DNA from: CAWJMD01 sp963843835 | Lineage (GTDB): Bacteria; Actinomycetota; Actinomycetes; Actinomycetales; CAWJMD01 | Length of the DNA stretch: 64,000 nucleotides | NCBI GenBank assembly: GCA_963843835.1 | Contig: CAWJMD010000008.1 | Coordinates: 1,116,001-1,180,000, forward strand | Direction: 5' to 3' | Shown: positions 35,310-43,631 of the stretch, one piece after another | Layout: each line of letters starts with the position of its first letter | Position numbering within the stretch: the first letter of the stretch is position 1 | Notes under the pieces: model-generated | What the model saw: the letters and a program-made list of their open reading frames with translations, nothing else | The model's database searches: none | Told to the model about the DNA's origin: nothing | Position numbers and translations under genes: made by a program

Positions 35310-36394
35310 CTGGCGGCGAGCCGCGCCTTCTCCTCGTCGATGTCGTAGTCGGCCTGCGGCCACTGGGGATCCATCGCGTTCAGGTGGTCGAGCAGCAGCT
35401 GCTGGACCGCCCACCGGGCGTACCACTTGCGGTCGGCGGGCACGACGTACCAGGGCGCCGCCTCGGTGGACGTCCGCGCGAGCATCGCCTGGTACGCCTC
35501 GGCGTAGTCGTCCCACAGGAGCCGCTCGTCCACGTCACCCGGGTTGTACTTCCAGTACTTGTCCGGACGGTCGAGGCGCTCGCCAAGGCGTTCGCGCTGC
35601 TCGTCCTTCGAGATGTGGAGCATCACCTTGACCACGGTGGTGTCCTTGTCCACGAGGTCCTCCTCGAAGCTGTTGATCGAGCCGTACCGGCGCATCCAGG
35701 TCGCCCGGGGCACGAGGTCACGCACCCTGACGATCAGCACGTCCTCGTAGTGGGACCGGTCGAAGACCCCGATGTACCCGCCTTCGGGCAGCGCCTGGCG
35801 GATGCGCCAGAGGAAACCCTTGGCCCGCTCCTGGGGTGTGGGTGCCTTGAAGGACGTCAGTGCCACCCCCTGTGGGTCGACGGCGCCCAGCACGTGACGC
35901 ACGATGCCGCCCTTGCCGGAGGTGTCCATACCCTGGATCACGAGCAGCAGGGCGCGCGAGTCGCCCGTGCGGCCCTGGGCGAAGAGGCGTTCCTGCAGCT
36001 CCGACAGGCGGCTCACCCCGCCCTCGAGCGCCGCCTTGCCCTCCTTCTTGCCGCCGTCGAAGCCTGGGGTGCCGCGAGTGTCGACGTCGGCGAGCGTGAA
36101 GTCCCTCTCGACCCTCAACAGGTCGGCCAGCAGGCGCGGGACGACTGTCGTCACGTCGCTCGCCCGCGCCTCCACGGCGGCAGCCGACTCGGTCGCCCGG
36201 ACGGCCTCCTCTGCCGTGGACGTGGCCCGCTCCTTCGCCTTCGCGGCGTCCTTGGCCAGCTCGGTGGCCGCCTTCGTGGCGTCGACGGCGTCCGCCACCT
36301 TGGCGCGCGCCGCCTTCCTGGCCTTCTTCGCGTCCTTGGTCGTGGCTTCACGATCCAGCGGGTTCGAGCCCGACTTCTTCCCCTTGGCTGCCAT
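35306..36394 (-). CDS. PPK2-family polyphosphate kinase with Ala/Lys-rich N-terminal extension
   Basis: A 362-residue protein. Residues about 105-355 are a PPK2 domain: Walker A VIQGMDTSGKGGIVRHVLG, the DRSHYEDVL motif (Walker B region) and the lid segment with RYGSINSFEEDLVDKDTTVV. Such enzymes move phosphate between polyphosphate and nucleotides. Residues 1-95 are an unusual Ala/Lys/Glu-rich stretch (KKARKAARAKVADAVDATKA and on), resembling histone H1 tails or a long coiled coil; ordinary one-domain PPK2 proteins lack it. A tail like this could bind polyphosphate or DNA (inference). The ATG at 36394 is the start. Confidence 0.9.
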   Translation of the reverse strand: MAAKGKKSGSNPLDREATTKDAKKARKAARAKVADAVDATKAATELAKDAAKAKERATSTAEEAVRATESAAAVEARASDVTTVVPRLLADLLRVERDFTLADVDTRGTPGFDGGKKEGKAALEGGVSRLSELQERLFAQGRTGDSRALLLVIQGMDTSGKGGIVRHVLGAVDPQGVALTSFKAPTPQERAKGFLWRIRQALPEGGYIGVFDRSHYEDVLIVRVRDLVPRATWMRRYGSINSFEEDLVDKDTTVVKVMLHISKDEQRERLGERLDRPDKYWKYNPGDVDERLLWDDYAEAYQAMLARTSTEAAPWYVVPADRKWYARWAVQQLLLDHLNAMDPQWPQADYDIDEEKARLAAS

Positions 36395-36423
36395 CCCCGG
36401 ACCCTAGTGCGAGAGTCGACTGC

Positions 36424-37341
36424 GTGAGCACCCATGACGACCTCGCCGCACGCGTGTTCACCGAGCAGCGGCCACGCCTTCTCGGGGTGGCCTACCGCCT
36501 GACGAGCAGCTGGGCCGACTCCGAGGACATCGTGGCCCGGGCGTGGCCACGGTGGCAGGAGCACGCGACGGCGGTGCGCAACCCCGCGGCCTGGCTGACG
36601 ACGGTCGTCAGCCGTCTGGCGCTCGACGAGCTGCGCTCCGCCCGCGCCCGCCGGGAGCAGTACGTGGGGCCGTGGTTGCCCGAACCGCTCGTGCAGGGTC
36701 TCGACGGGCTTCCGCTGGCGGGCCGTCGCGCCGACGACCCCGCGGACGTCGTCGTGCTGGACGAGTCCGTGCGCCTCGCCTTCCTCGTCGTCCTCGACAC
36801 CCTCACGCCGGAGCAGCGCGTGGCCTTCGTGCTGCACGACGTCCTGGACCTGCCGTTCGACGAGGTGGCTGACGTGATCGGGTGCTCGGTCAGCACGGCC
36901 CGCCAGCACGCATCCCGGGGGCGCCGCCGGATCTCGGACGCGGCGCCTCCCCCTCCCCTGCCCTCTCCGGATGCGTTCTCGGTGCTCGGACAGCTCGCGG
37001 ACGCGTTGCGCGCCGGGGATGCCGAGCGCGTCGGCGCCCTGCTGACCGAGGACGTCCGCTTCGTGTCCGACAGCGACGGGCGCGTCAGCGCGGCCCGGCG
37101 TCCGCTGCTGGGGGTCGTCGAGGTGACGCGCTTCCTCCTCGGGCTCGCCCGGCGCGCGACCGACCTGGCCGCGACGCTCGAACCGGTGCTCGTCAACGGC
37201 ACCCCCGGCTTCCTGATGCGGTCCGGCAGCACCCGGCCCCAGGACCCGAAGGTCGGCGTGTACGCGTTCACGCTGCGCGAAGGGCGCGTCGACGTCGTCC
37301 TCGCCGTCCTGGCGCCGGACAAGGTGAGCCGCTACGCCTGA
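36424..37341 (+). CDS. ECF41-type sigma factor (SigJ-like) with C-terminal SnoaL-like domain
   Basis: A 305-residue sigma factor. Region 2 is LLGVAYRLTSSWADSEDIVA, region 4 is LTPEQRVAFVLHDVLDLPFD with CSVSTARQHASRGRRRI, and the ECF41 linker motif WLPEP is intact. The C-terminal about 120 residues form the SnoaL-like regulatory domain; the usual DGGGK and NPDK motifs are altered to SDGRVSAA and APDK. ECF41 factors control genes for COE proteins (carboxymuconolactone decarboxylases, oxidoreductases, epimerases). A perfect ECF41-type promoter precedes the CMD gene 3.5 kb away. It starts at a GTG. Confidence 0.9.
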   Translation: MSTHDDLAARVFTEQRPRLLGVAYRLTSSWADSEDIVARAWPRWQEHATAVRNPAAWLTTVVSRLALDELRSARARREQYVGPWLPEPLVQGLDGLPLAGRRADDPADVVVLDESVRLAFLVVLDTLTPEQRVAFVLHDVLDLPFDEVADVIGCSVSTARQHASRGRRRISDAAPPPPLPSPDAFSVLGQLADALRAGDAERVGALLTEDVRFVSDSDGRVSAARRPLLGVVEVTRFLLGLARRATDLAATLEPVLVNGTPGFLMRSGSTRPQDPKVGVYAFTLREGRVDVVLAVLAPDKVSRYA

Positions 37342-37354
37342 CCTCGCCTGGTCG

Positions 37355-38910
37355 TCAGGGGTCGTCACCCGTCCAGCCGTGCACCAGGGGCCGTGCTGGG
37401 CGGGCGTAGGAGCGGCCGGTGGGACTGGTCCACGTGAACGTGCCCGGTTCGGGTTGCTCGAGCAGCCACCCGCCATGTGTCTTGGCGTTGTGGATTCGCT
37501 CGCACACGCTGCCGAGGTTGTCGTGGGACGTCGACCCGGTCGGCGGGCCGAAGCTCACGGTGTGGTCGAGCTGGGTACCGGCTGCCGGATGGTGGCACGC
37601 CGGCCCGATGCAGGTGGCGTCCCGGGAGTGCACGTACCGCCGCAGCTGCGCGGTGGGCCGGTACGCGTCCACGCCCTCGTCCGGCCGGGGCACGGGCGGG
37701 AGGGAGGTGGGGAGCCCGGCCAGCAGCCGCGCCCAGCGCCCGTCCGGGGGTGGAGCCCCCTCGGTCTCAGGGGGCGGGCCTCCCTCGTCCTGCGGCGGAG
37801 AGACACGCCGGGTGTCGACCGTGAGGAGCGTGCCGGTCTCGGGGTCGGCGAGCAGACGGCGCCAGGGGCGGTGCCGGGCCAGGCGTCGCGCGGTCACGGG
37901 GTCCAACGGGCCGACCCCGGGGACCGACGCCGGGAGGTCGTCAAAGCCGGCGAGCGTGGCGGCCGACACCACTACGTGGACCTCGACGTGCCTCGAGAGC
38001 TCGCGCGCCGTCGGCACCGTGGTCGTGACGTGCTCACCACCCCCGTCGCCGGCCCGCGCGTTGCCGGGCGGGTCGTCCCGGGCACGTCGTGCCCGGTGAG
38101 GACCGCGGTGAAGGTGTCCGCGCGCGGCTGCGACAGGGTACGGCCGTCCCCGCGCGCCGCGCCGTTGCGCCGACCGGCCCGGGCGACGCCGTTGAGGGCC
38201 TGCCAGCTCGCGTGGGCGTGGTCGGTCGGCACGTCGGCGACGAGCCGCGAGCAGCCGGCCAGGGGCGAACGCCGTAGCTGGACCTCGCGCTCCTCCACAC
38301 CGCGCTCCACCATGGCCGTCGCATGGCCCGGTGCCAGCCGGATCGCCTCGGCAGCCACGGCGGCCTCGAGCTGCTGGCGGGTCTGCCGCGGCGCCCATCG
38401 CACCGCCGCCGCCTCCAGCTGTCGTCGTGGACCGGGAGGCAGGTGCCGGGTGTGGGAGTCGACCTCCCGCAGCTGCGGGAGGTCCATGCGGCCCTCCGCC
38501 AGCGCGTCCATCGCCGCGGGGAGGTCCTCGCAGCGGCGCACCAGGGCGACGTACCGCGAGGCCGCGCGGGGGGCCATGCCGAGCGCAGGGGCGATCTCGT
38601 CAGCCGTGCGCCGGACACCCGACGTGCGCCCCGGTGGGTCGAGGGCGTCGCCATCGGCGTCCCGCTCGGGGTTCAGCGCGCGGTCCAGCTCGCTCACGGC
38701 TACCTGCTGGCCGGCTGCAGCCAGGCACGCGACGCGCTTCCACGCTGCGGCGACCTCGAGCCACGCCCGGGCCGAGAGATCGCTGCGGCTGGTCAGCTGC
38801 TCGAGCGACGCCACCAACCCGGCTCCCGCTGAGGCCGACAGCGCCTCCGCCACCAAAGCACGCAGCACCTGCATCGCAGGGATGTCGCCGTCCGACTGGT
38901 GCATGGACAC
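37355..38910 (-). pseudogene. DUF222-HNH endonuclease (13E12-type), split by a frameshift
   Basis: The N-terminal DUF222 part (from 38910) includes VRRTADEIAPALGMAPRAAS, ALAEGRMDLPQLREVDSHTR and RADTFTAVLTGHDVPG. The C-terminal part is in another frame: EHVTTTVPTARELSRHVEVH, then LRRYVHSRDATCIGPACHHP, QLDHTVSFGPPTGSTSHDNL and CERIHNAKTHGG, the HNH site with paired cysteines. The shift lies at about 38045-38100. The joined protein is about 515 residues. These genes are abundant, repeated and mobile-like in actinobacteria. It sits between the ECF41 sigma gene and its probable target operon. Confidence 0.78.
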
Positions 38911-39102
38911 AGCGTCCCAGCCACCTCCGACAGGCGGGTGGAGATGTACCCACCGAGACCTTCGTCATCTCAAGTCTTCTCGTGCCGTACTCGTACACCC
39001 GTCCAGGTCGCCCGGTGGGGCTACGTCACGCTGAGAGGTGGTGTCCGGGAGACGGCCGGGTCCGTCACGGCCGAGACGTCCGCGTACGTCCGACGGGGAT
39101 CC

Positions 39103-39660
39103 TCACTGGCCGGTGCGGCCGTCGATGCACTCGCGCAGCAGGTCGGCGTGACCGCAGTGACGGGCGTACTCCTCGATCATGTGCACGACGACCCCGCGCA
39201 CCGTCCACGGCTCGCCAGGGACGAAGTTCTCGCCGAGGTCGTCGTAGCGCGCGTAGACCTCGCGCGAGTGCGCCACTTCGCGGCGCCATGACTCCCAGGC
39301 GTCGGCCACGCAGTCGTCGGTCCCGACGGCGCCGTCGAAGTCGAGGTCAGGACATCCCTCATCGTGGTACAGATGGGCGAGATCCGCGTGGCCCTCGAGA
39401 GTGCGCCGGAACCAGTGGTGCTCGATCTTGGCCAGGTGCCGGACCAGCCCCAGGAGGCTCATCGTGCTCGGCAGGACCGACCGGGTGGCCAGCTGCTCCG
39501 GCGTGAGGCCCTCGCACTTCATCTCGAAAGTCATCCGGTAGCGGTCGAGGTACTGCCGCAGGGTCACCGTCTCACCCACAGGCAGCTCGTCGGTGTCGCG
39601 CGGGTCGTGCGCTGGGTCGACCCAGAAGGCGCGGCGGCTGCGTGCTGTCTGCTCGGTCAT
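39103..39660 (-). CDS. DinB/DUF664-family protein
   Basis: A 185-residue four-helix-bundle protein. The segment LRQYLDRYRMTFEMKCEGLT, the helix SLLGLVRHLAKIEHHWFRRT with its metal-ligand histidine and the C-terminal VVVHMIEEYARHCGHADLLR with two more histidines fit the DUF664/DinB-like mycothiol or bacillithiol-dependent transferase superfamily. The exact reaction is unknown; mycothiol would be the expected thiol here. It overlaps the Nudix stop by four bases (ATGA, 39657-39660), the third gene of a coupled operon. Confidence 0.88.
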   Translation of the reverse strand: MTEQTARSRRAFWVDPAHDPRDTDELPVGETVTLRQYLDRYRMTFEMKCEGLTPEQLATRSVLPSTMSLLGLVRHLAKIEHHWFRRTLEGHADLAHLYHDEGCPDLDFDGAVGTDDCVADAWESWRREVAHSREVYARYDDLGENFVPGEPWTVRGVVVHMIEEYARHCGHADLLRECIDGRTGQ

Positions 39661-40181
39661 GGGCGCCGGTGCGCTGCGGCCAGCACGTCGTCCGCCTCGT
39701 CGAGCAGGTCGAGCAGGTTCTCGGGGTAGTAGGTGACCCCGGACCGGGCCAGCTCCTCGCGGGCCCACCACCGCCAGTCCGTCACCGCCGCTCGTTCGAC
39801 GTCCGTCCAGCCGCGGTCGTGGACAGGCGCGGCACCGATCCGTGCGACGAAGAAGTACTCCACCTGATCGGTGTCCACGCCGTGGTTGCTGAAGGTCGTC
39901 TGACGCCGGGCGATGGGCCCGTGCACTCGATCAAGGTGGTGCCCGGTCTCCTCGCACACCTCTCGGATCGCGGCCTCGGCATGCGACTCCGTGGGCTCGA
40001 CGGCCCCTCCAGGGGTGAACCACCACCGCTGACGATCCTCCGGGTCGGACAGGTCCCGGCCCTCGAAGAGCAGGGTCTCGGACCCGGCGTTCAGGAGGAT
40101 CACGCGAGCGGCGGTGCGGCGGACGTTCGGCACATCAGCCACAGTACGGCGACCGAGGACATCTGGTGCGAAGGGACTCAC
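39657..40181 (-). CDS. Nudix hydrolase
   Basis: A 174-residue protein with a complete Nudix box, GGAVEPTESHAEAAIREVCE then ETGHHL, after RWWFTPGG. The box sits about residues 57-82. It hydrolyses a nucleoside diphosphate linked to another group; substrate unknown. The GTG at 40181 overlaps the CMD stop (GTGA, 40178-40181), which supports this start over an internal GTG at 40142. Confidence 0.9.
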   Translation of the reverse strand: MSPFAPDVLGRRTVADVPNVRRTAARVILLNAGSETLLFEGRDLSDPEDRQRWWFTPGGAVEPTESHAEAAIREVCEETGHHLDRVHGPIARRQTTFSNHGVDTDQVEYFFVARIGAAPVHDRGWTDVERAAVTDWRWWAREELARSGVTYYPENLLDLLDEADDVLAAAHRRP

Positions 40182-40777
40182 GTGCCGCCCTGGACACGAC
40201 GGTCCCTGTCACTGACGACCTGGCACGCGTCCCCGGAGCTGAAACCCTGGCTCGTCAGCCCGAGCGCCGCGTTGAACCGGCTGCGCATGTTCTCCAGCGC
40301 GACCAGGTAGGTCAGCTCGACCACCCCGGGCTCCCCGAAGCGCTGCACCAGGTCGGCCACCATCGCGTCGTCGACGTCCCCCACGTCCCCGCACACCTGC
40401 TCGGTGTAGGCGAACGCCGCTCGCTGGTCGTCGTCGAAGACGTGGCTGTCCCGCCACACCACCGCCGCCCGCAGGACGGCCGGGTCGAGTCCCTTGCCCT
40501 CCCAGAGCGAGGCACCGAAGTCCACGCACCACGAGCAGCCGAGCCGCACCGACGCGACGAACACCACCAGGTCGCCCAGGTGGCCGGGCAGGACGCTGCG
40601 GGTCCGCTGCGTCGCGCCCTCCAGCAGCAGCCAGGGCAGCAGGACCCCCCGCCGGTGCGCCATCGAGGCGACGGTGTCGAGGTCTCCCACGGAACGACGC
40701 ACGTACCAGAGCACCGCTCGCGTCAGCGGGTCCGGGCGGGGGTCGAAGGTGCGGGGGTCGACGTTGACGCGGGCCAT
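40178..40777 (-). CDS. Carboxymuconolactone decarboxylase/AhpD-like protein
   Basis: A 199-residue protein. The redox-type CSWCVDFG motif lies near residue 81, inside SVRLGCSWCVDFGASLW. The usual CxxCxxxH histidine is replaced by Gly, as in several actinobacterial members. A helical C-terminal region (VELTYLVALENMRSRFNAAL) follows. It belongs to the COE group that ECF41 sigma factors typically control, and an ECF41-type promoter is positioned to start transcription about 30 bases before this ATG. An alternative GTG at 40807 would lie at or before that transcription start. First of three overlapping genes. Confidence 0.87.
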   Translation of the reverse strand: MARVNVDPRTFDPRPDPLTRAVLWYVRRSVGDLDTVASMAHRRGVLLPWLLLEGATQRTRSVLPGHLGDLVVFVASVRLGCSWCVDFGASLWEGKGLDPAVLRAAVVWRDSHVFDDDQRAAFAYTEQVCGDVGDVDDAMVADLVQRFGEPGVVELTYLVALENMRSRFNAALGLTSQGFSSGDACQVVSDRDRRVQGGT

Positions 40778-40813
40778 GTCGTGCTCCGTCCGGTAGCGGG
40801 TGGTCACCCGTCC

Positions 40814-40840
40814 GACGACGCCGACGCCGTCGATGTGACA
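40814..40840 (-). promoter_or_regulatory. ECF41-type promoter of the CMD-Nudix-DinB operon
   Basis: On the minus strand TGTCACA (40840-40834), 16 bases, then CGTC (40817-40814). These are the -35 and -10 motifs reported for ECF41 sigma factors. The transcript would start near 40807 and the CMD ATG is at 40777. An ECF41 sigma gene is in the same window at 36424. Confidence 0.7.
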
Positions 40841-40869
40841 GCAGGCGCTCGGGCTGGTGGGGTGGTCCC

Positions 40870-42609
40870 GTGCACGAATTCACCGTCTGGGCCCCGTCCG
40901 CCTCCTCCGTCGACCTCGACCTCAGTGGCAGGCGCCTGCCCCTGGAGGCCGGTACGGACGGGTGGTGGTCGCTCACCGTGGAGGAGGCCGGCCACGCCAC
41001 CGACTACTCGTACAGCATCGACGGAGCCGACCCGGTGCCTGACCCTCGCTCGGCCTGGCAGCCGCACGGCGTGCACGGACCCAGCCGGGTCTTCGACCAC
41101 GCGCGGCACGAGTGGGGCGACCGCTCGTGGGCCGGCCGCGACGCACGGGGCGCGGTCTTCTACGAGCTGCACGTCGGCACCTTCACGGCCGACGGCACCC
41201 TCGACTCCGCGGTCGAGCGCCTGGACCACCTCGTCTCGCTGGGCGTCGACGTCGTCTCCCTCATGCCGGTGGCCGCGTTCCCGGGACGTTGGGGCTGGGG
41301 CTACGACGGGGTGGCCCTCTACGCCGTCCACGAGCAGTACGGCGGCCCGGCCGCCCTGCAGCGGTTCGTCGACGCCTGCCACGGACGCGGGCTCGCGGTG
41401 TGCCTCGACGTCGTCTACAACCACCTCGGTCCCAGCGGCAACTACCTGCACGGCTTCGGCCCCTACTTCACCGACCGCCACCACACGCCGTGGGGTCAGG
41501 CCGTGAACCTGGACGGCGAGGACGCGGAGCCGGTCCGCCGCTACCTGGTCGACAACGCGCTCCGCTGGATGCGTGACTTCCACGTTGACGCACTGCGCCT
41601 GGACGCCGTGCACGCACTGGTCGACGACTCACCACGCCACCTGCTGGAGCAGCTGGCCGACGAGACCGCCGAGCTGTCGCGACAGCTCGGCCGGCCACTG
41701 TCACTGGTGGCGGAGTCCGACCTCAACGACGCCACGATGGTCATGCCCACGGCCGAGGGCGGACGCGGGATGACCGCCCAGTGGAACGACGACTTCCACC
41801 ACGCCCTTCACGCCCTGCTGACCGGTGAGCGTCAGGGCTACTACGGCGACTTCGGCGCGATGGAGACCCTCGCGAAGTCCCTCACGCGCGTCTTCGTCCA
41901 CGACGGCGGCTGGTCCTCGTTCCGCGAGAGCGACTGGGGCGCAGAGGTCGACCGGTCCCGCGTGAGCGGGCACGCCTTCCTCGCCTACACCGCCACCCAC
42001 GACCAGGTCGGCAACCGGGCGGTCGGAGACCGGCCCACCCGGACGCTCTCGACCGGGCGAGCGGCGATCGCCGCGGCCCTGACCCTCACGAGCCCCTTCA
42101 CCCCGATGCTCTTCATGGGCGAGGAGTGGGGCGCGGGAACCCCCTGGCTGTTCTTCACCGACCACGAGGATCCCGAGCTGGCCGAGTCGATCCGCCAGGG
42201 ACGGCGCCGCGAGTTCGCCGGAACCGGATGGGAGGCCGACGAGATCCCGGACCCGCAGGACGACGCCACCCGGGACGCCTCCGTGCTCGACTGGCAGGAG
42301 ATCGCCAAGCAGCCGCACCAGCGTCTGCTCGCCTGGTACCGCGAGCTGCTCGCCCTCCGGCGACGTGAGGCCGATCTGCGCGACCCGCGGCTCGACCGCG
42401 TGGAGGTCGACCACGACGAGGACCAGGGCTGGTTCGTGGTGCGGCGCGGGGACCTCCGCGTCGTGTGCAACCTGGGCACAGCCCCCGTGTCGGTGCCGGT
42501 CGACCGCGAGCCCATGCTGGCCGTGATCGCCTGGGACGGTGCCCAGCTCGAGCGCGACGCCGTCCGCCTGGCCCCGGAGTCGGCCGCGGTGGTGCGTGTC
42601 GGTCCCTAG
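40870..42609 (+). CDS. treZ: Malto-oligosyltrehalose trehalohydrolase
   Basis: A 579-residue GH13 enzyme that releases trehalose from the TreY product. It has an N-terminal E-set domain (EFTVWAPSASSVDLDLSGRR), then ARGAVFYELHVGTFTADGTL, PGRWGWGYDGVALYAVHEQY, VCLDVVYNHLGPSGNYLHGF and the nucleophile region FHVDALRLDAVHALVDDS. The acid/base Glu is in LSLVAESDLNDA and the transition-state Asp in YTATHDQVGNRAVGDR. The GTG at 40870 is used. It overlaps the converging zapE gene by four bases. It is separated from treX-treY by six intervening genes. Confidence 0.95.
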   Translation: MHEFTVWAPSASSVDLDLSGRRLPLEAGTDGWWSLTVEEAGHATDYSYSIDGADPVPDPRSAWQPHGVHGPSRVFDHARHEWGDRSWAGRDARGAVFYELHVGTFTADGTLDSAVERLDHLVSLGVDVVSLMPVAAFPGRWGWGYDGVALYAVHEQYGGPAALQRFVDACHGRGLAVCLDVVYNHLGPSGNYLHGFGPYFTDRHHTPWGQAVNLDGEDAEPVRRYLVDNALRWMRDFHVDALRLDAVHALVDDSPRHLLEQLADETAELSRQLGRPLSLVAESDLNDATMVMPTAEGGRGMTAQWNDDFHHALHALLTGERQGYYGDFGAMETLAKSLTRVFVHDGGWSSFRESDWGAEVDRSRVSGHAFLAYTATHDQVGNRAVGDRPTRTLSTGRAAIAAALTLTSPFTPMLFMGEEWGAGTPWLFFTDHEDPELAESIRQGRRREFAGTGWEADEIPDPQDDATRDASVLDWQEIAKQPHQRLLAWYRELLALRRREADLRDPRLDRVEVDHDEDQGWFVVRRGDLRVVCNLGTAPVSVPVDREPMLAVIAWDGAQLERDAVRLAPESAAVVRVGP

Positions 42610-43631
42610 GTGCGCGCCATCGCTGCCAACCGCGACAGGGCGCGCCGGTACTTCTTGCGGTAGCCGCCGCGCAGCATCTCCTCCGTGAATACGGCGTCCA
42701 GCGGCATACCGCTCGCGACCAGCGGCAGCTCGCGGTCGTACATCCGGTCGACCAGCACCACGAGCCGCAACGCCACGTTCTGGTCGTCGACCGTGCGGAC
42801 GCCGCGCCAGTGGACGGAGCTGACCCCGTCGAGCATGGCGCCGTAGCGGCTGGGATGGACGTACGCCAGATGCGCAGTCAGCCGTTCGAAGTCGTCGAGC
42901 ACGGCTCCGTCCTCCTGGGATGCCCGGCGCTCGACGTCCTCGTCTGTGCTAGGAGGGGGAGGCTGCGGCTGACCACGGTGACGGTAGTCCTCGCCGTCGA
43001 CCCGCATGACGTCGAAGTGCCCTGACACCGCCTGGATCTCGCGGACGAAGTCGTCGGCCGCGAACCGCCCCTCGCCGAGGGCGTCCGGGAGCGTGTTGGA
43101 CGTCGCTGCCAACCGCACCCCGGAGTCGACGAGCTCGCGCAGCAGGCGCGCCATCAGCACCGTGTCACCAGGGTCGTCGAGCTCGAACTCGTCGATGCAG
43201 ACAAGCCGGTTGCCCGACAGGGCCTCCACCATCTGCCGGAACCCCAGTGCCCCAGCGAGGTTGGTGTACTCCACGAACGTGCCGAAGCTCTTGGGACCCG
43301 GCACCTGGTGCCAGAGGGACGCGAGCAGATGGGTCTTGCCGACCCCGAATCCGCCGTCCAGGTACACCCCCGGCCGATCGGATGGTGAGGACCCGTTCCC
43401 TCGCCGAAGACGTCCCCACAACCCGCCCTTCGAGGCGCGGGCTGTGCACGTCGCGGCGGCGAACGAGGTGAGCCGGTCGACCGCCTCGGCCTGCGAGGGC
43501 TGAGCCGGGTCGCTGCGGTACGAGTCGAACGAGACCCGCTCGAAGTGCGGGGGCGGCACGAGGTCGGCGAGGAGCCGCTCCGTGCTCAGCTGGGGCCGAC
43601 GCTCCGACAGGGAAGGGACGTGGGACGTCAC
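42606..43631 (-). CDS. zapE: ZapE/AFG1-like division ATPase
   Basis: A 341-residue P-loop ATPase of the AFG1/ZapE family: Walker A LDGGFGVGKTHLLASLWHQV, Walker B RLVCIDEFELDDPGDTVLMA, the sensor segment LAATSNTLPDALGEGRF and the family ending HWRGVRTVDDQNVALRLVVL with LDAVFTEEMLRGGYRKKYRR. In E. coli ZapE binds FtsZ and affects the division ring; in actinobacteria its role is less clear. The GTG overlaps the upstream diguanylate cyclase stop (GTGA, 43628-43631), implying coupled synthesis. Confidence 0.92.
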   Translation of the reverse strand: MTSHVPSLSERRPQLSTERLLADLVPPPHFERVSFDSYRSDPAQPSQAEAVDRLTSFAAATCTARASKGGLWGRLRRGNGSSPSDRPGVYLDGGFGVGKTHLLASLWHQVPGPKSFGTFVEYTNLAGALGFRQMVEALSGNRLVCIDEFELDDPGDTVLMARLLRELVDSGVRLAATSNTLPDALGEGRFAADDFVREIQAVSGHFDVMRVDGEDYRHRGQPQPPPPSTDEDVERRASQEDGAVLDDFERLTAHLAYVHPSRYGAMLDGVSSVHWRGVRTVDDQNVALRLVVLVDRMYDRELPLVASGMPLDAVFTEEMLRGGYRKKYRRALSRLAAMART

